From positions 124,001-188,000 of the forward strand of contig JAUHQI010000004.1 in NCBI GenBank assembly GCA_030408505.1: 64,000 nt of DNA, given 5' to 3'. Positions 1 through 8,151 of this stretch are shown piece after piece; the first letter of the stretch is position 1, and the number at the start of each line of letters is the position of its first letter. This DNA is from Candidatus Sacchlamyda saccharinae (GTDB lineage Bacteria > Chlamydiota > Chlamydiia > Chlamydiales > Rhabdochlamydiaceae). Position numbers and translations under genes: made by a program. Below the pieces are notes generated by a model, which saw nothing but the letters and a program-made list of their open reading frames with translations, ran no database searches and had not been told where the DNA came from.

Positions 1-68
1 AGTGATATAGCCATTTTAATCCTCTATTTTCCTATCAGTTTGTTGGCGGGGAGGGTGTTTGAGAGAGG

Positions 69-245
69 TTATACCCACCCTCTTTCTCGCATGAAATCTT
101 CAGCAGACATATGGTGGAATACTCGTTTTTCGAGAGATTCAATCGTAGGTAGATAATTAGTTTCTTTAACGAATTCTTTGTATTCGGTCATTTTTTCAGA
201 AGATAGGTTGTCAAAATTTTGTTGCGTAGTTGGTTGTATTGCCAT
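69..245 (-). CDS. Small hypothetical protein, 58 aa
   Basis: A short open frame begins MAIQPTTQQNFDNLSSEKMT and ends ERGWV. The ATG is preceded on its strand by an AGAGG Shine-Dalgarno about five bases upstream, and a TATAAT hexamer lies about 24 bases upstream of the start. The peptide is hydrophilic, has no signal peptide or membrane segment, and contains a helix-prone middle (residues 18-50). It lies downstream of folD on the same strand, separated by 40 bp. I do not recognise a family. The ribosome site and the -10-like box are the reasons for calling it real; the short length keeps confidence moderate. Confidence 0.5.
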   Translation of the reverse strand: MAIQPTTQQNFDNLSSEKMTEYKEFVKETNYLPTIESLEKRVFHHMSAEDFMRERGWV

Positions 246-268
246 TATTACCTCTTTTTTTAGAGGAT

Positions 269-274
269 ATTATA
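269..274 (-). promoter_or_regulatory. Possible -10 box for the 58-aa ORF
   Basis: The minus strand reads TATAAT here, in the 40-bp gap between the folD stop and the start of the small ORF. No convincing -35 hexamer is present at the usual spacing, so this is only a candidate promoter. Confidence 0.3.
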
Positions 275-285
275 GCATCTCCTTC

Positions 286-1146
286 CTATTTTTGGTAGCG
301 TTGGTAGGCGAGAAGGGTATTGGAGAGGAGCATGGCGATGGTCATGGGGCCCACGCCGCCGGGGACCGGGCTGATGGCCTGGCACTTAGGGGCGACGGAT
401 TCAAAGTCTACATCGCCGACGAGCTTGTCATCTAATTTATTGATGCCCACGTCGATCACTGTGGCCCCTTCCTTGACCATATCGGCGGTGACAAAGTGGC
501 TTTTGCCAATGGCGGCGATGAGGATATCGGCCGAACGGCAAATGGTTTCTAAATTTTTTGTTTGGCTATGGGCAACGGTCACGGTGGCATTGGCGCCCTC
601 TGCTTTTTGCATGAGGAGAGCGGCCAGGGGTTTGCCGACGATATTGCTGCGGCCGACGATCACAACATGTTTGCCGCTGGTATCGATGCCGGCGTGTTTC
701 AAAAGGATAGTGATTCCGTAGGGGGTACAGGGAAAAAAGCCGGTTTTTTCTCCGATCAGGAGCCTACCGACATTGAGGGGGTGGAAACCATCCACATCTT
801 TTTTTGGATCAATCGATTCTAGAATTTTTTCGGTGTGGATGTGCGAGGGCAAGGGGAGTTGTACGAGGATCCCATCGACAGTTTTGTCTTCATTGAGCTT
901 TTGGATGAGGATCAGAAGCTGATCTTCAGTGGTGGAATCTGATAGTTCATGATCGATCGAAAGGATCCCCACTTCCTGGCACTTTTTTTTCTTTCTTTTG
1001 ATGTAGGCGATAGAAGCTGGGTCTTTGCCAACGAGAACAAAGGCAAGAGCTGGTTTTCGTCCCTGAATTTTTAGTGAAGCCTGCTTAAGTTGGGTTTCAA
1101 TTTCAGCTGCAATTTTTTTCCCGTCGATGATCAAGAAAGCCTCCAT
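286..1146 (-). CDS. folD: Bifunctional methylenetetrahydrofolate dehydrogenase / cyclohydrolase FolD
   Basis: Interconverts 5,10-methylene-, 5,10-methenyl- and 10-formyl-tetrahydrofolate using NADP, in the cytosol; this supplies formyl groups for purines and initiator tRNA. The 286-aa protein has the usual full length. It carries the Y-x-x-x-K active-site region (AYIKRKKKKC, about residue 48), the VDGILVQLPLP segment, the Rossmann motif VVIVGRSNIVGKP and the C-terminal PVPGGVGPMT signature. It overlaps the end of the preceding membrane-protein gene by 16 bp and is the last gene of the long leftward operon. Family assignment is secure. Confidence 0.97.
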   Translation of the reverse strand: MEAFLIIDGKKIAAEIETQLKQASLKIQGRKPALAFVLVGKDPASIAYIKRKKKKCQEVGILSIDHELSDSTTEDQLLILIQKLNEDKTVDGILVQLPLPSHIHTEKILESIDPKKDVDGFHPLNVGRLLIGEKTGFFPCTPYGITILLKHAGIDTSGKHVVIVGRSNIVGKPLAALLMQKAEGANATVTVAHSQTKNLETICRSADILIAAIGKSHFVTADMVKEGATVIDVGINKLDDKLVGDVDFESVAPKCQAISPVPGGVGPMTIAMLLSNTLLAYQRYQK

Positions 1147-1574
1147 CTTTTAAAGGAAGTATATAAAAAGAGGGGGCAGGAAAACCAGAAGAAAGCGTAG
1201 GTAGCGTCTACTAGGGGCATCCACAGGGGGGCTCGAACGAGGAACATCCCTTTGAGTACGAAAAAAATTGAAGAGATCAGTCCAGTGAGGAGGGGCAGGG
1301 AAAAGAGCCGCTCTTCATAGAGCCATCTCTTAAAGCGGTAGGAAATAAGGGCCGTTAGTAGGGTGAGCAGAGCATAGAGGCCAAAGTGGGTGTCAAAGCT
1401 TAATAGGTCAGAGAAGAGGCCGATGAAACAAGAGGTCCACAGGATTGGCAAGAGAGGATATCGCTGGATGCAAGGTGCGAGGACAGGGGCAAAATAAAAC
1501 AAATGAAATGAACTAAAGAGATAGAAACCAGCTAAAGCGAGAAGGAAAAAAATCCAAATAGGTGCTCTGATCAT
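1131..1574 (-). CDS. Small integral membrane protein, possibly MreD-like
   Basis: A 147-aa protein of almost continuous hydrophobic segments: about five membrane spans separated by short basic loops (YRFKRWLYEER, YTSFKRWRLS). The ATG at 1574 overlaps the galE stop as ATGA, so I chose it over an upstream in-frame ATG at 1604 that would reach further into galE. The size and distribution of spans resemble MreD-type rod-shape proteins, but no diagnostic motif is visible, so the function is open. Its place between galE and folD, with overlaps on both sides, indicates co-translation with them. Confidence 0.7.
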   Translation of the reverse strand: MIRAPIWIFFLLALAGFYLFSSFHLFYFAPVLAPCIQRYPLLPILWTSCFIGLFSDLLSFDTHFGLYALLTLLTALISYRFKRWLYEERLFSLPLLTGLISSIFFVLKGMFLVRAPLWMPLVDATYAFFWFSCPLFLYTSFKRWRLS

Positions 1575-2554
1575 GTCTTCACAAGGATCTGGCTTGCATG
1601 CCACTTATAGGCTGTCTCAATGATCTCATCTAAGCTATATTGAGGCGTCCAGTCGAGATGTTCTTTCGCTTTTGTTGTGTCTGCAACTAGAGCGGGGAGT
1701 TCGGCGATTTTTTTGTTGTCTACGTTTACCTTGATAGTGCAGCCGGTTACCTCTTTCGTTTTTTCGATGATTTCCCATACTGAATATCCTTTGCCTACGC
1801 CCAAATTGAACACTTCAGGTTTTTGATTTTTTTTGAGCCAATGAAGAGCTGAGACGTGAGCGTTTGCAAGGTCAGTTACGTGGATGTAATCTCGTACCGC
1901 GGTCCCATCTGGTGTGCTCAATGTGTCGTTGTAGATGGTGAAGGGTTCTTCTTGAGTAAGAGCGGTAGAGATGAGTCTAGGGATCAAGTGGGTTTCTGGG
2001 TTGTGTGCTTCTCCAATTTCTTTATCAGGATCGGCGCCTGCGGCATTAAAATAGCGGAGAGAAACTGCATTTAAACCGTGGGCGTGATGAAAATCTTCAA
2101 AGATCTGCTCGGTCATCCACTTTGTTTTCCCGTACGGATTGATGGGGTCTTTGGGGTGTATCTCATCCATAGGGAGGTACTGGGGGAGGGCATAGACAGC
2201 TGCGCTACTAGAGAATACCAGAGACTGGACATCATGCCGGGCCATGGCCTTAAGGAGGGTAAGAGACCCGATCACGTTGTTGAAGTAGTGTTTGTATGGA
2301 TCTTCAATGGACTCGCGCAAGTGGATAGATCCGGCAAGATGGATAACGGCTTCGGGTTTATATTCGACAAAAGCCTTTTCTAGATCTTCTGTGTTTTGGA
2401 GGTCACCGTAAAAGAAAGGTCCCCAACGGATGGCCCACTCATGTCCATGACTTAAATTGTCAAATGTAACAGGGGTGAAGCCGGCAAGTTTTAGAGCTTT
2501 GCAAACATGACTTCCTATATATCCTGCTCCTCCGGTGACTAGTATTGTGGACAT
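1571..2554 (-). CDS. galE: UDP-glucose 4-epimerase GalE
   Basis: NAD-dependent short-chain dehydrogenase/reductase of the extended type that interconverts UDP-glucose and UDP-galactose. The 327-aa sequence starts with the NAD-binding GGAGYIGSHV, has the SSSAAVY serine region and the catalytic YGKTK (about residue 146), then LRYFNAAGADP, all typical of GalE. The start overlaps the upstream sugar-transferase stop as TAATG, giving tight coupling. With ugd and the sugar transferase it makes a small sugar-nucleotide and polysaccharide block. Confidence 0.96.
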   Translation of the reverse strand: MSTILVTGGAGYIGSHVCKALKLAGFTPVTFDNLSHGHEWAIRWGPFFYGDLQNTEDLEKAFVEYKPEAVIHLAGSIHLRESIEDPYKHYFNNVIGSLTLLKAMARHDVQSLVFSSSAAVYALPQYLPMDEIHPKDPINPYGKTKWMTEQIFEDFHHAHGLNAVSLRYFNAAGADPDKEIGEAHNPETHLIPRLISTALTQEEPFTIYNDTLSTPDGTAVRDYIHVTDLANAHVSALHWLKKNQKPEVFNLGVGKGYSVWEIIEKTKEVTGCTIKVNVDNKKIAELPALVADTTKAKEHLDWTPQYSLDEIIETAYKWHASQILVKT

Positions 2555-3180
2555 TAATATGCTCCTTTAGGGAAAAGCAAAATATAAACCGTTTTGCATA
2601 TGATTTTCAAATCGAGCCAAAAGCTTTGAGTGTTGACATACTCTTCTTCAAAATTTATCCGCTCTTCTAAAGAGAGGTCACTTCGTCCTTTGAGTTGCCA
2701 AAGGCAGGTGATTCCAGGCTTCACTTTTAGAATTTTATCGGCACGATTTTGGTATTTCGACTGGATTTCTTCTCTCGCTTGTTCTGGTGTTCGAATATCA
2801 ACGGGTCTTGGCCCTACAATACTCAATTCTCCTTTTAAGACATTCCAAAACTGCGGAATTTCATCAAGAGAAGTTTTTCGTAAGAATTTCCCAATTGGCG
2901 TTCTGCGTGGGTCGTTTTTTAGTTTTAGATAGGTATCCCATTCTTGTTTTAGCTGAAGATTTTCTCTTAAAAGTTGAGGGAGTATTTGATCTGCATTCAC
3001 AACCATGCTGCGGAATTTTACACACCAAAAAAGTTTGCCATTTTGTCCCATGCGCAAACCTTTATAAAAAGCAGGTCCTTTGGAGGTCAATTTCACAAGG
3101 AAAAAGAGGAGAACATAAAAAGGAGAAAAAGCAATCAAAAAAAATAGGCTAAAAGCAATATCGAAAATCCGCTTTTTCAC
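2554..3180 (-). CDS. Membrane sugar-1-phosphate transferase (WcaJ/EpsL type)
   Basis: Belongs to the bacterial sugar transferase family that moves a hexose-1-phosphate from a UDP-sugar to undecaprenyl phosphate, the first step of surface glycan synthesis. The 208-aa protein has one N-terminal hydrophobic segment (residues 5-30) followed by the family core: KFRSM, LRKTSLDEIPQFWNVLKGELS, VGPRP and GITCLWQ. It starts with GTG, overlapping the previous stop as TAGTG. It is the short form lacking the N-terminal multispan and CoA-binding-like domain. The substrate sugar cannot be deduced; glucose or galactose would fit the ugd and galE neighbours. Confidence 0.9.
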   Translation of the reverse strand: MKKRIFDIAFSLFFLIAFSPFYVLLFFLVKLTSKGPAFYKGLRMGQNGKLFWCVKFRSMVVNADQILPQLLRENLQLKQEWDTYLKLKNDPRRTPIGKFLRKTSLDEIPQFWNVLKGELSIVGPRPVDIRTPEQAREEIQSKYQNRADKILKVKPGITCLWQLKGRSDLSLEERINFEEEYVNTQSFWLDLKIICKTVYILLFPKGAY

Positions 3181-3959
3181 TAGGAACTTACCGCCTGCTG
3201 TTTGAATATTTCTCCAGCTAAAATTTGCAATTTGCCTTCCTTGCTTGGCAGAGTATCTAGGATGGCAGAGGATTCTCTAGCAAGTTCTTCCACTTTTTCC
3301 ACTAGGATCTCCTGGCCAAAAATAAGGCTTGCTCCATCCCCATCAGAAAGATCGTCGAGCAACTGATAGGCTAGCCCCAAGTGCTCACCAAGTCCTTTGA
3401 AGATGTGTGTCTCCACTCCTGCAAGGATCGCACCAAACTCTAGAGCAGTAGAAAAGAGAGCTCCGGTCTTTTTTAATGCCATCTCCTGCCAACCATGGCT
3501 GTTTTCTTCAAGGTCGAGGACTTGCCCTCCAATCATCCCTTGAGCTCCCGAGCGGGTCGCTAGAGTTTTTGTAAGGGCCACTTTCTCGGCATCAGTGAGA
3601 TCTCTAGAATTTGCAAGAGTTTCAAAGCCGTAGGTGAGGAGAAAGTCACCTGTCAAAACAGCAAGACTCTCTGAATAGGCTCTATGGAGGGAAGGTTTCC
3701 CTCGTCTCTCATCGTCATCATCCATACAAGGGAGATCGTCATGGATGAGTGAGTAGGTATGGATCATTTCGAGGGCCGCTGCAGGATAGAGTCCCTTTTC
3801 TATTTCCACGTCATAAAGATCCAAAACGGCAAGACATAGTAGCGGGCGAAGTCTTTTTCCTCCCTCTAAACTGTAAAGAGCGGCTTGGCAGAGCGGATCG
3901 TTTTCGTTAGAAAAGAGTTGCAAAAGGGTCTGGTCAATACTGGCTTTTAAGTGGTGCAT
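3180..3959 (-). CDS. ispA: Polyprenyl diphosphate synthase, IspA type (farnesyl/geranylgeranyl)
   Basis: Condenses isopentenyl diphosphate with allylic diphosphates to make C15-C20 prenyl chains. From the ATG at 3959 it is 259 aa. It shows GGKRLRPLL, the first aspartate-rich motif DDLPCMDDDDERRG, GDFLLTYGFE, and the second motif LLDDLSDGDG. The C-terminus is short compared with E. coli IspA. An alternative ATG at 3992 would lengthen the overlap with ugd to 46 bp; 3959 gives a 13-bp overlap and a more typical N-terminus. Chain length cannot be read reliably from the sequence. Confidence 0.9.
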   Translation of the reverse strand: MHHLKASIDQTLLQLFSNENDPLCQAALYSLEGGKRLRPLLCLAVLDLYDVEIEKGLYPAAALEMIHTYSLIHDDLPCMDDDDERRGKPSLHRAYSESLAVLTGDFLLTYGFETLANSRDLTDAEKVALTKTLATRSGAQGMIGGQVLDLEENSHGWQEMALKKTGALFSTALEFGAILAGVETHIFKGLGEHLGLAYQLLDDLSDGDGASLIFGQEILVEKVEELARESSAILDTLPSKEGKLQILAGEIFKQQAVSS

Positions 3960-5281
3960 GCGTTTACCTGTATTGATGGTTTCCCTATGCAATGGTATTC
4001 AAATCCCAGCTGCTGCATTTCGCTTGCCTTATAGAGATTTCGGCCATCGAAAACGACTTGGTTACGCATCAAAGCTCTGATTTTTTGAAAGTCTACGGAT
4101 TGGAATTCGGGCCATTCAGTAATGAGCAAGATCGCGTCGGCCCCTTTTGCTGCATCATATTCATCCTGGCAGAAAGTGAGCTGATCAGCTTCTTCTATCT
4201 GCTTTTTGGCCTGCTCCATGGAAACTGGGTCAAACAAACGAAGCTGAGCTCCATTTTCTCTGAGCATAGAGATGAGAGTTAAAGAAGGCGCTTCGCGCAA
4301 GTCATCGGTGTTGGGTTTAAAAGATAAGCCCCAAATGGCAAACGTTTTGCCCTCAAGAGATCCGAAATAGCCTGCAATCTTCTCAAAAAAAGCCCATTTC
4401 TGCGCCTCATTGATTTCTAAAATCATCCGGAAAAAAGCTGAAGAGTGCCCGTGATCTTCTGCGATCGCACAGAGGGCATCGACATCTTTAGGAAGGCAAG
4501 AACCGCCAAAACCAACACCTGGTTGAAGATACTTTTTCCCGATCCGTGGATCCGCGCCGATGGCTACGCGTACTCGGTCGATATCAGCGCCTACTTTTTC
4601 ACACAGCCCCGCTAGGTGGTTCATATAGGAAAGACGAAGGGCGAGCATTCCATTTGCAGCGTACTTAGACAGCTCAGCAGAGGCAATGTCCATCACCTGG
4701 ATCTTTTCCTTAAAAGGGGCATAGAGCTGCTCGAGAATGGCCTGCGAGTGGGTGTTCTCAACACCAAGGATGATCCGGTCGGGATTCATACAGTTGTAGA
4801 CTGCTGAACCCTCCTGGAGAAACTCTGGATTGGAGACCACATCAAATTCGATGCCTCTGCCTCCCAATGCTCGAAGCAACTTTTGGCGCACCTTCTCAGT
4901 TGTTCCAACAGGTATCGTCGATTTATTGATGACTAGAATTCCCTCTTCCATATGCTTTGCAAGACTCTCTGCTGCAGCAAACACATACTGGTAGTCACAG
5001 CTGCCGTCCTCATTAGACGGAGTTGGAAGGGCTAGAAAACAAAGTTCAGCTCCTTTGAGAGCATCACTGTATGAGGTGGTAAAACAGAGTCTTTTCGCAT
5101 TTACCCCTCTTTTTACGAGCTCTTCGAGACCAGGTTCAAAAAAGGGGACAATACCTGAGAGGAGTTGATCGATTTTGCTTTCATCGACATCGAGACAAGT
5201 GACTTGATTGCCCATTTCGGCAAGACAAGCGCCTGTGACAAGACCTACGTATCCAGTTCCAATAATTGTGACTTGTTTCAT
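3947..5281 (-). CDS. ugd: UDP-glucose 6-dehydrogenase
   Basis: Oxidises UDP-glucose to UDP-glucuronate with two NAD. The 444-aa protein has the N-terminal GTGYVGLVTG Rossmann motif, NKSTIPVGTT, NPEFLQEGSAV, the catalytic cysteine in GFGGSCLPKD, and the C-terminal domain beginning FAIWGLSFKPNTDDLREAPS. All are hallmarks of the UDP-glucose/GDP-mannose dehydrogenase family. ATGA overlap with lolD upstream. UDP-glucuronate is normally used for surface polysaccharide or lipid modification, in keeping with the adjacent sugar transferase and epimerase. Confidence 0.95.
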   Translation of the reverse strand: MKQVTIIGTGYVGLVTGACLAEMGNQVTCLDVDESKIDQLLSGIVPFFEPGLEELVKRGVNAKRLCFTTSYSDALKGAELCFLALPTPSNEDGSCDYQYVFAAAESLAKHMEEGILVINKSTIPVGTTEKVRQKLLRALGGRGIEFDVVSNPEFLQEGSAVYNCMNPDRIILGVENTHSQAILEQLYAPFKEKIQVMDIASAELSKYAANGMLALRLSYMNHLAGLCEKVGADIDRVRVAIGADPRIGKKYLQPGVGFGGSCLPKDVDALCAIAEDHGHSSAFFRMILEINEAQKWAFFEKIAGYFGSLEGKTFAIWGLSFKPNTDDLREAPSLTLISMLRENGAQLRLFDPVSMEQAKKQIEEADQLTFCQDEYDAAKGADAILLITEWPEFQSVDFQKIRALMRNQVVFDGRNLYKASEMQQLGFEYHCIGKPSIQVNACTT

Positions 5282-5928
5282 TCAGCTTCATTATAGAGCC
5301 GTCCCTCTTTTAAAAAAAGGAGCCGGTCGAGGCGAGAGGCAAAATCTTGGTCATGTGTAACAACGATCAGCGCAGCTTCTGCCTGTTTCGCCATAGAAAG
5401 AAGCAAGTTCTGGATGTCATCAGAGTGGCTTTGGTCGAGATTCCCTGTCGGTTCATCTGCTAAAATCAGATCGGGTTCATTGATTAAAGCTCTAGCAATG
5501 GCAACCCTTTGTTTCTCTCCTCCGGAGAGATATTTTGCCAAAACCTTTTCTTTACCTAAGAGCCCTACTGCTTGTAGAAGCTCCTCGCCACGCTCTATAG
5601 ATCCTTGCTTTCGATGAATCCTAAGCGGCATCAAGATGTTCTCGAGCACAGTGAAATCCTCAAGAAGATGATACGCTTGGAAGATAAAGCCAATATGCTG
5701 ATTGCGAAGAGAAGAGACCGTAGAACTTGTGGGCTTGCTTCCACAAATGCGCACCACCCCTTTGCTGGGAGTATCGAGTGTTCCAAGGAGGTGAAGTAGA
5801 GTACTCTTGCCCTCTCCAGACCTGCCCATAATGGCGACCGTCTCGCCCTTCTTGACAGATAGAGAAACCCCTTTGAGAATTTCGATACCGGGAAATTCTT
5901 TGAATAAATTTTCTGCTTCTAATGTCAT
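5278..5928 (-). CDS. lolD: ABC transporter ATP-binding protein, LolD-like
   Basis: ATPase of a LolCDE/MacB-type ABC system, cytosolic face of the inner membrane. The 216-aa sequence has Walker A GRSGEGKST, Q-loop region FIFQAYHLL, signature LSGGEKQR, Walker B LILADEPTGNLD and the H-loop VVTHD. It overlaps the permease gene upstream by 4 bp, so the two are co-translated. By family it should power release of outer-membrane lipoproteins from the inner membrane. Confidence 0.93.
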   Translation of the reverse strand: MTLEAENLFKEFPGIEILKGVSLSVKKGETVAIMGRSGEGKSTLLHLLGTLDTPSKGVVRICGSKPTSSTVSSLRNQHIGFIFQAYHLLEDFTVLENILMPLRIHRKQGSIERGEELLQAVGLLGKEKVLAKYLSGGEKQRVAIARALINEPDLILADEPTGNLDQSHSDDIQNLLLSMAKQAEAALIVVTHDQDFASRLDRLLFLKEGRLYNEAE

Positions 5929-7928
5929 TCCGCCCTCAAGCTATCACAGGGTTTAAGTCTAGCTGCTTTGATTGCGGGGAAAAGACCTGCAATCAAGGCA
6001 AGAAGGGGAGTTGTGATCGCGGCAAAAAGGAGAGCTCTGGGACTGATCTCCCTGGGAAGGGAGGTTCCAAAAAACTGAGAATTGAAAGCCTCATGTCCTT
6101 GGATCAGACTTAAAAAACTCACTAAATGATCGATGTTCTTTAGTGTGATATGCGCAAGCAATAGCCCAAGTAAGCAACTAAAAAGACCCAAGCTTGCGCC
6201 GCTAAAGGCAAAAATTGAGGCGATGCTCCGCCTTTTTGCTCCCATAGCGCGTAGAATACCAATCTCTTTCTTTTTATCAGAAACGAGCAAGATCAAAAGA
6301 GAGATGATATTCGTGCAAGCCACAAGCATGATGAGAATACCGATCATCGTAAAGAGATATTTATCGCTTTGAAACTGCTGCATGAGATCCTTAGCAAAAT
6401 CGTACTCTTTATAGGTTTCAACCTTCCAGTATTTGGCAATCCCCTTTTTCTCCAGCTTCTCTAAAAGAGCCTCTTTGACCTTGTGGGCATCAGAGAGATT
6501 GGGGAACCAGACAAAGATTTGATTGGACTCAGATTTTTCCAGGGTGAAGGCACTCTCTGATGCATTGACCTCTTGAGTAACAGAAGGAGGGACGAGGATG
6601 CATTTGTTGCCCACAGCCATAATACCTGGGTCATAGAAGCCAGCGATATAGATGGGGATCTGCATCTCTTTTGCCCCAGAAATAGAGGCAGAGGAGTAGG
6701 CTAAAAAGCCTCCATCACCAATTCGAACACCATTCTCACGGAAATTTTTTGCTACGAGAATACCCGTTGCATCCTTTTGCCTTGGCAGAACATAAGAGCG
6801 ATCTTTAGAGAGATAGGGCCATAGAGGGACATGGGTAGGTTCGTTTGTAAAATGGTCAGTAAATTTTGCCTTGGCAATCGATAGCCCTTCCATGGGAACC
6901 TTGCCCTTGAGCGTTTGATTTTGCAATTTGGAGACAATCTGAAAGGCATCCTCTTCTTGACCTATTACGGAGAAGGCCATCTTGCCGTAGGTGAAGAGGG
7001 GAATTTCATTATCTAAAGGGATTTCTGGGTCATTCTCTGCTTTATAAAAAAGGTGACTGCCCCGCCTTTCAACTGTCGCCTTTGTTTCTTCCCCGTCTGT
7101 TGGGATCAAGAGGTGAGAGATTTGCCCTTTGTGCGTGTAGCCTCGTGTAGTAAGGGGAATTTTTTCTGGAAGCAGTTCAATGGGAATGCGCCAAAGATCT
7201 GATCTTGCTTTCAGTTCCTGCACCTGCACATTTTCTAACACGGACCTGCGCGTTTCTTCCTCATTAGAACGATTCGATAGAAAGAAGAGGTGGTCAAGGT
7301 CTTCTTCCGTTGGAGGGAGTAAAAGCTTATCTAGTGAGGGATTGTTTGTTGGAAATGAGGTGAGGTAGGAGACGCTAGTGAGCTGACTTTTCACTTCTTG
7401 AGGGCTAACCCCTCCATTTTCTCTACGAACAAGGTCGAGCCTTAAAAGAGCGCCACTCATTTCTACATCTTGAAAAGCAATCCCAGGAAAACTTCCTTTA
7501 AGCGCCTCTAAGGTAGAAAATGTATCCTTTACAGGATCGAGCAGTTGTCCACTAGTATTCCGGTCGGCATGAGAAATACCTGGGGGCAGACTCTCGTCAA
7601 AGTCCGAATCATAAGGGTCAGACATCAAAGACCTGGCCTTTTCCCCAATTGTTTTTGATAGATATTGAGAGGAGGCGCTGTAGCGATCGACATTGTAGTA
7701 GTAAGAGTTAAAATACTCACTTGTGGGCTGGAGTCTTAAAGGGGCGTTGAGAGCTGTGAGTTTTTGGACCCAATTTCTCTCAATTCCTTCCGTGACCGAT
7801 AGGAAGACTACGACGAGCCAGACGACAAGAGTGATAACAAGAACGGAAACAAGCGCGATTAGAGAAACCGATAGCTGTTTCCGTTTAGGTGTAAGATATT
7901 TTTTTATGAAGGAAAGTTCAAATATCAC
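5925..7928 (-). CDS. ABC transporter permease, LolC/LolE-like, 667 aa
   Basis: One N-terminal membrane segment (about residues 20-45), a very large periplasmic part (about 46-510) and three C-terminal spans, with the FtsX-like MIGILIMLVACTNIISLLIL and KKKEIGILRAMGAKRRSI motifs of lipoprotein-releasing permeases. It is about 250 residues longer than LolC/E of E. coli, the excess being in the periplasmic domain. The start codon is GTG and overlaps the rpmG stop as TAGTG. Only one permease gene is present, suggesting a homodimer. Assignment to the family is firm, the cargo is inferred. Confidence 0.88.
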   Translation of the reverse strand: MIFELSFIKKYLTPKRKQLSVSLIALVSVLVITLVVWLVVVFLSVTEGIERNWVQKLTALNAPLRLQPTSEYFNSYYYNVDRYSASSQYLSKTIGEKARSLMSDPYDSDFDESLPPGISHADRNTSGQLLDPVKDTFSTLEALKGSFPGIAFQDVEMSGALLRLDLVRRENGGVSPQEVKSQLTSVSYLTSFPTNNPSLDKLLLPPTEEDLDHLFFLSNRSNEEETRRSVLENVQVQELKARSDLWRIPIELLPEKIPLTTRGYTHKGQISHLLIPTDGEETKATVERRGSHLFYKAENDPEIPLDNEIPLFTYGKMAFSVIGQEEDAFQIVSKLQNQTLKGKVPMEGLSIAKAKFTDHFTNEPTHVPLWPYLSKDRSYVLPRQKDATGILVAKNFRENGVRIGDGGFLAYSSASISGAKEMQIPIYIAGFYDPGIMAVGNKCILVPPSVTQEVNASESAFTLEKSESNQIFVWFPNLSDAHKVKEALLEKLEKKGIAKYWKVETYKEYDFAKDLMQQFQSDKYLFTMIGILIMLVACTNIISLLILLVSDKKKEIGILRAMGAKRRSIASIFAFSGASLGLFSCLLGLLLAHITLKNIDHLVSFLSLIQGHEAFNSQFFGTSLPREISPRALLFAAITTPLLALIAGLFPAIKAARLKPCDSLRAE

Positions 7929-8089
7929 TATTTAGCTTCTTTGAACGGAACGTGACGCTTCAGCGTCTTATCGTATTTCTTAAGTTCCATACGATCAGGC
8001 GTGTTACGCTTACTTTTCATCGTCCAATAAACTTCTGTAGATTCAGTGCTTTTTAGTTTGACCTTTTCGCGGGCCCCTTTCTTTGCCAT
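7928..8089 (-). CDS. rpmG: Ribosomal protein bL33
   Basis: A 53-aa basic protein starting MAKKGAREKVKLKSTESTEV and continuing YWTMKSKRNTPDRMELKKYD, the classic L33 pattern. The zinc-binding cysteines of some L33 forms are absent, so this is the Cys-minus type. It heads the leftward operon and its stop overlaps the GTG start of the LolC/E-like gene. L33 binds the large-subunit E site. Confidence 0.95.
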   Translation of the reverse strand: MAKKGAREKVKLKSTESTEVYWTMKSKRNTPDRMELKKYDKTLKRHVPFKEAK

Positions 8090-8151
8090 GGGTAGACTCC
8101 TTATGCTTGAAGCACCTAATTGTACCTCAAATGATTTTAAATCTCAATAGA

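Noticed and set aside
1571-1604. Upstream start for the membrane protein at 1604
   Set aside because: It would overlap galE by 34 bp and begin with a Cys/Asp-rich peptide that interrupts the hydrophobic start; ATGA at 1574 fits better.
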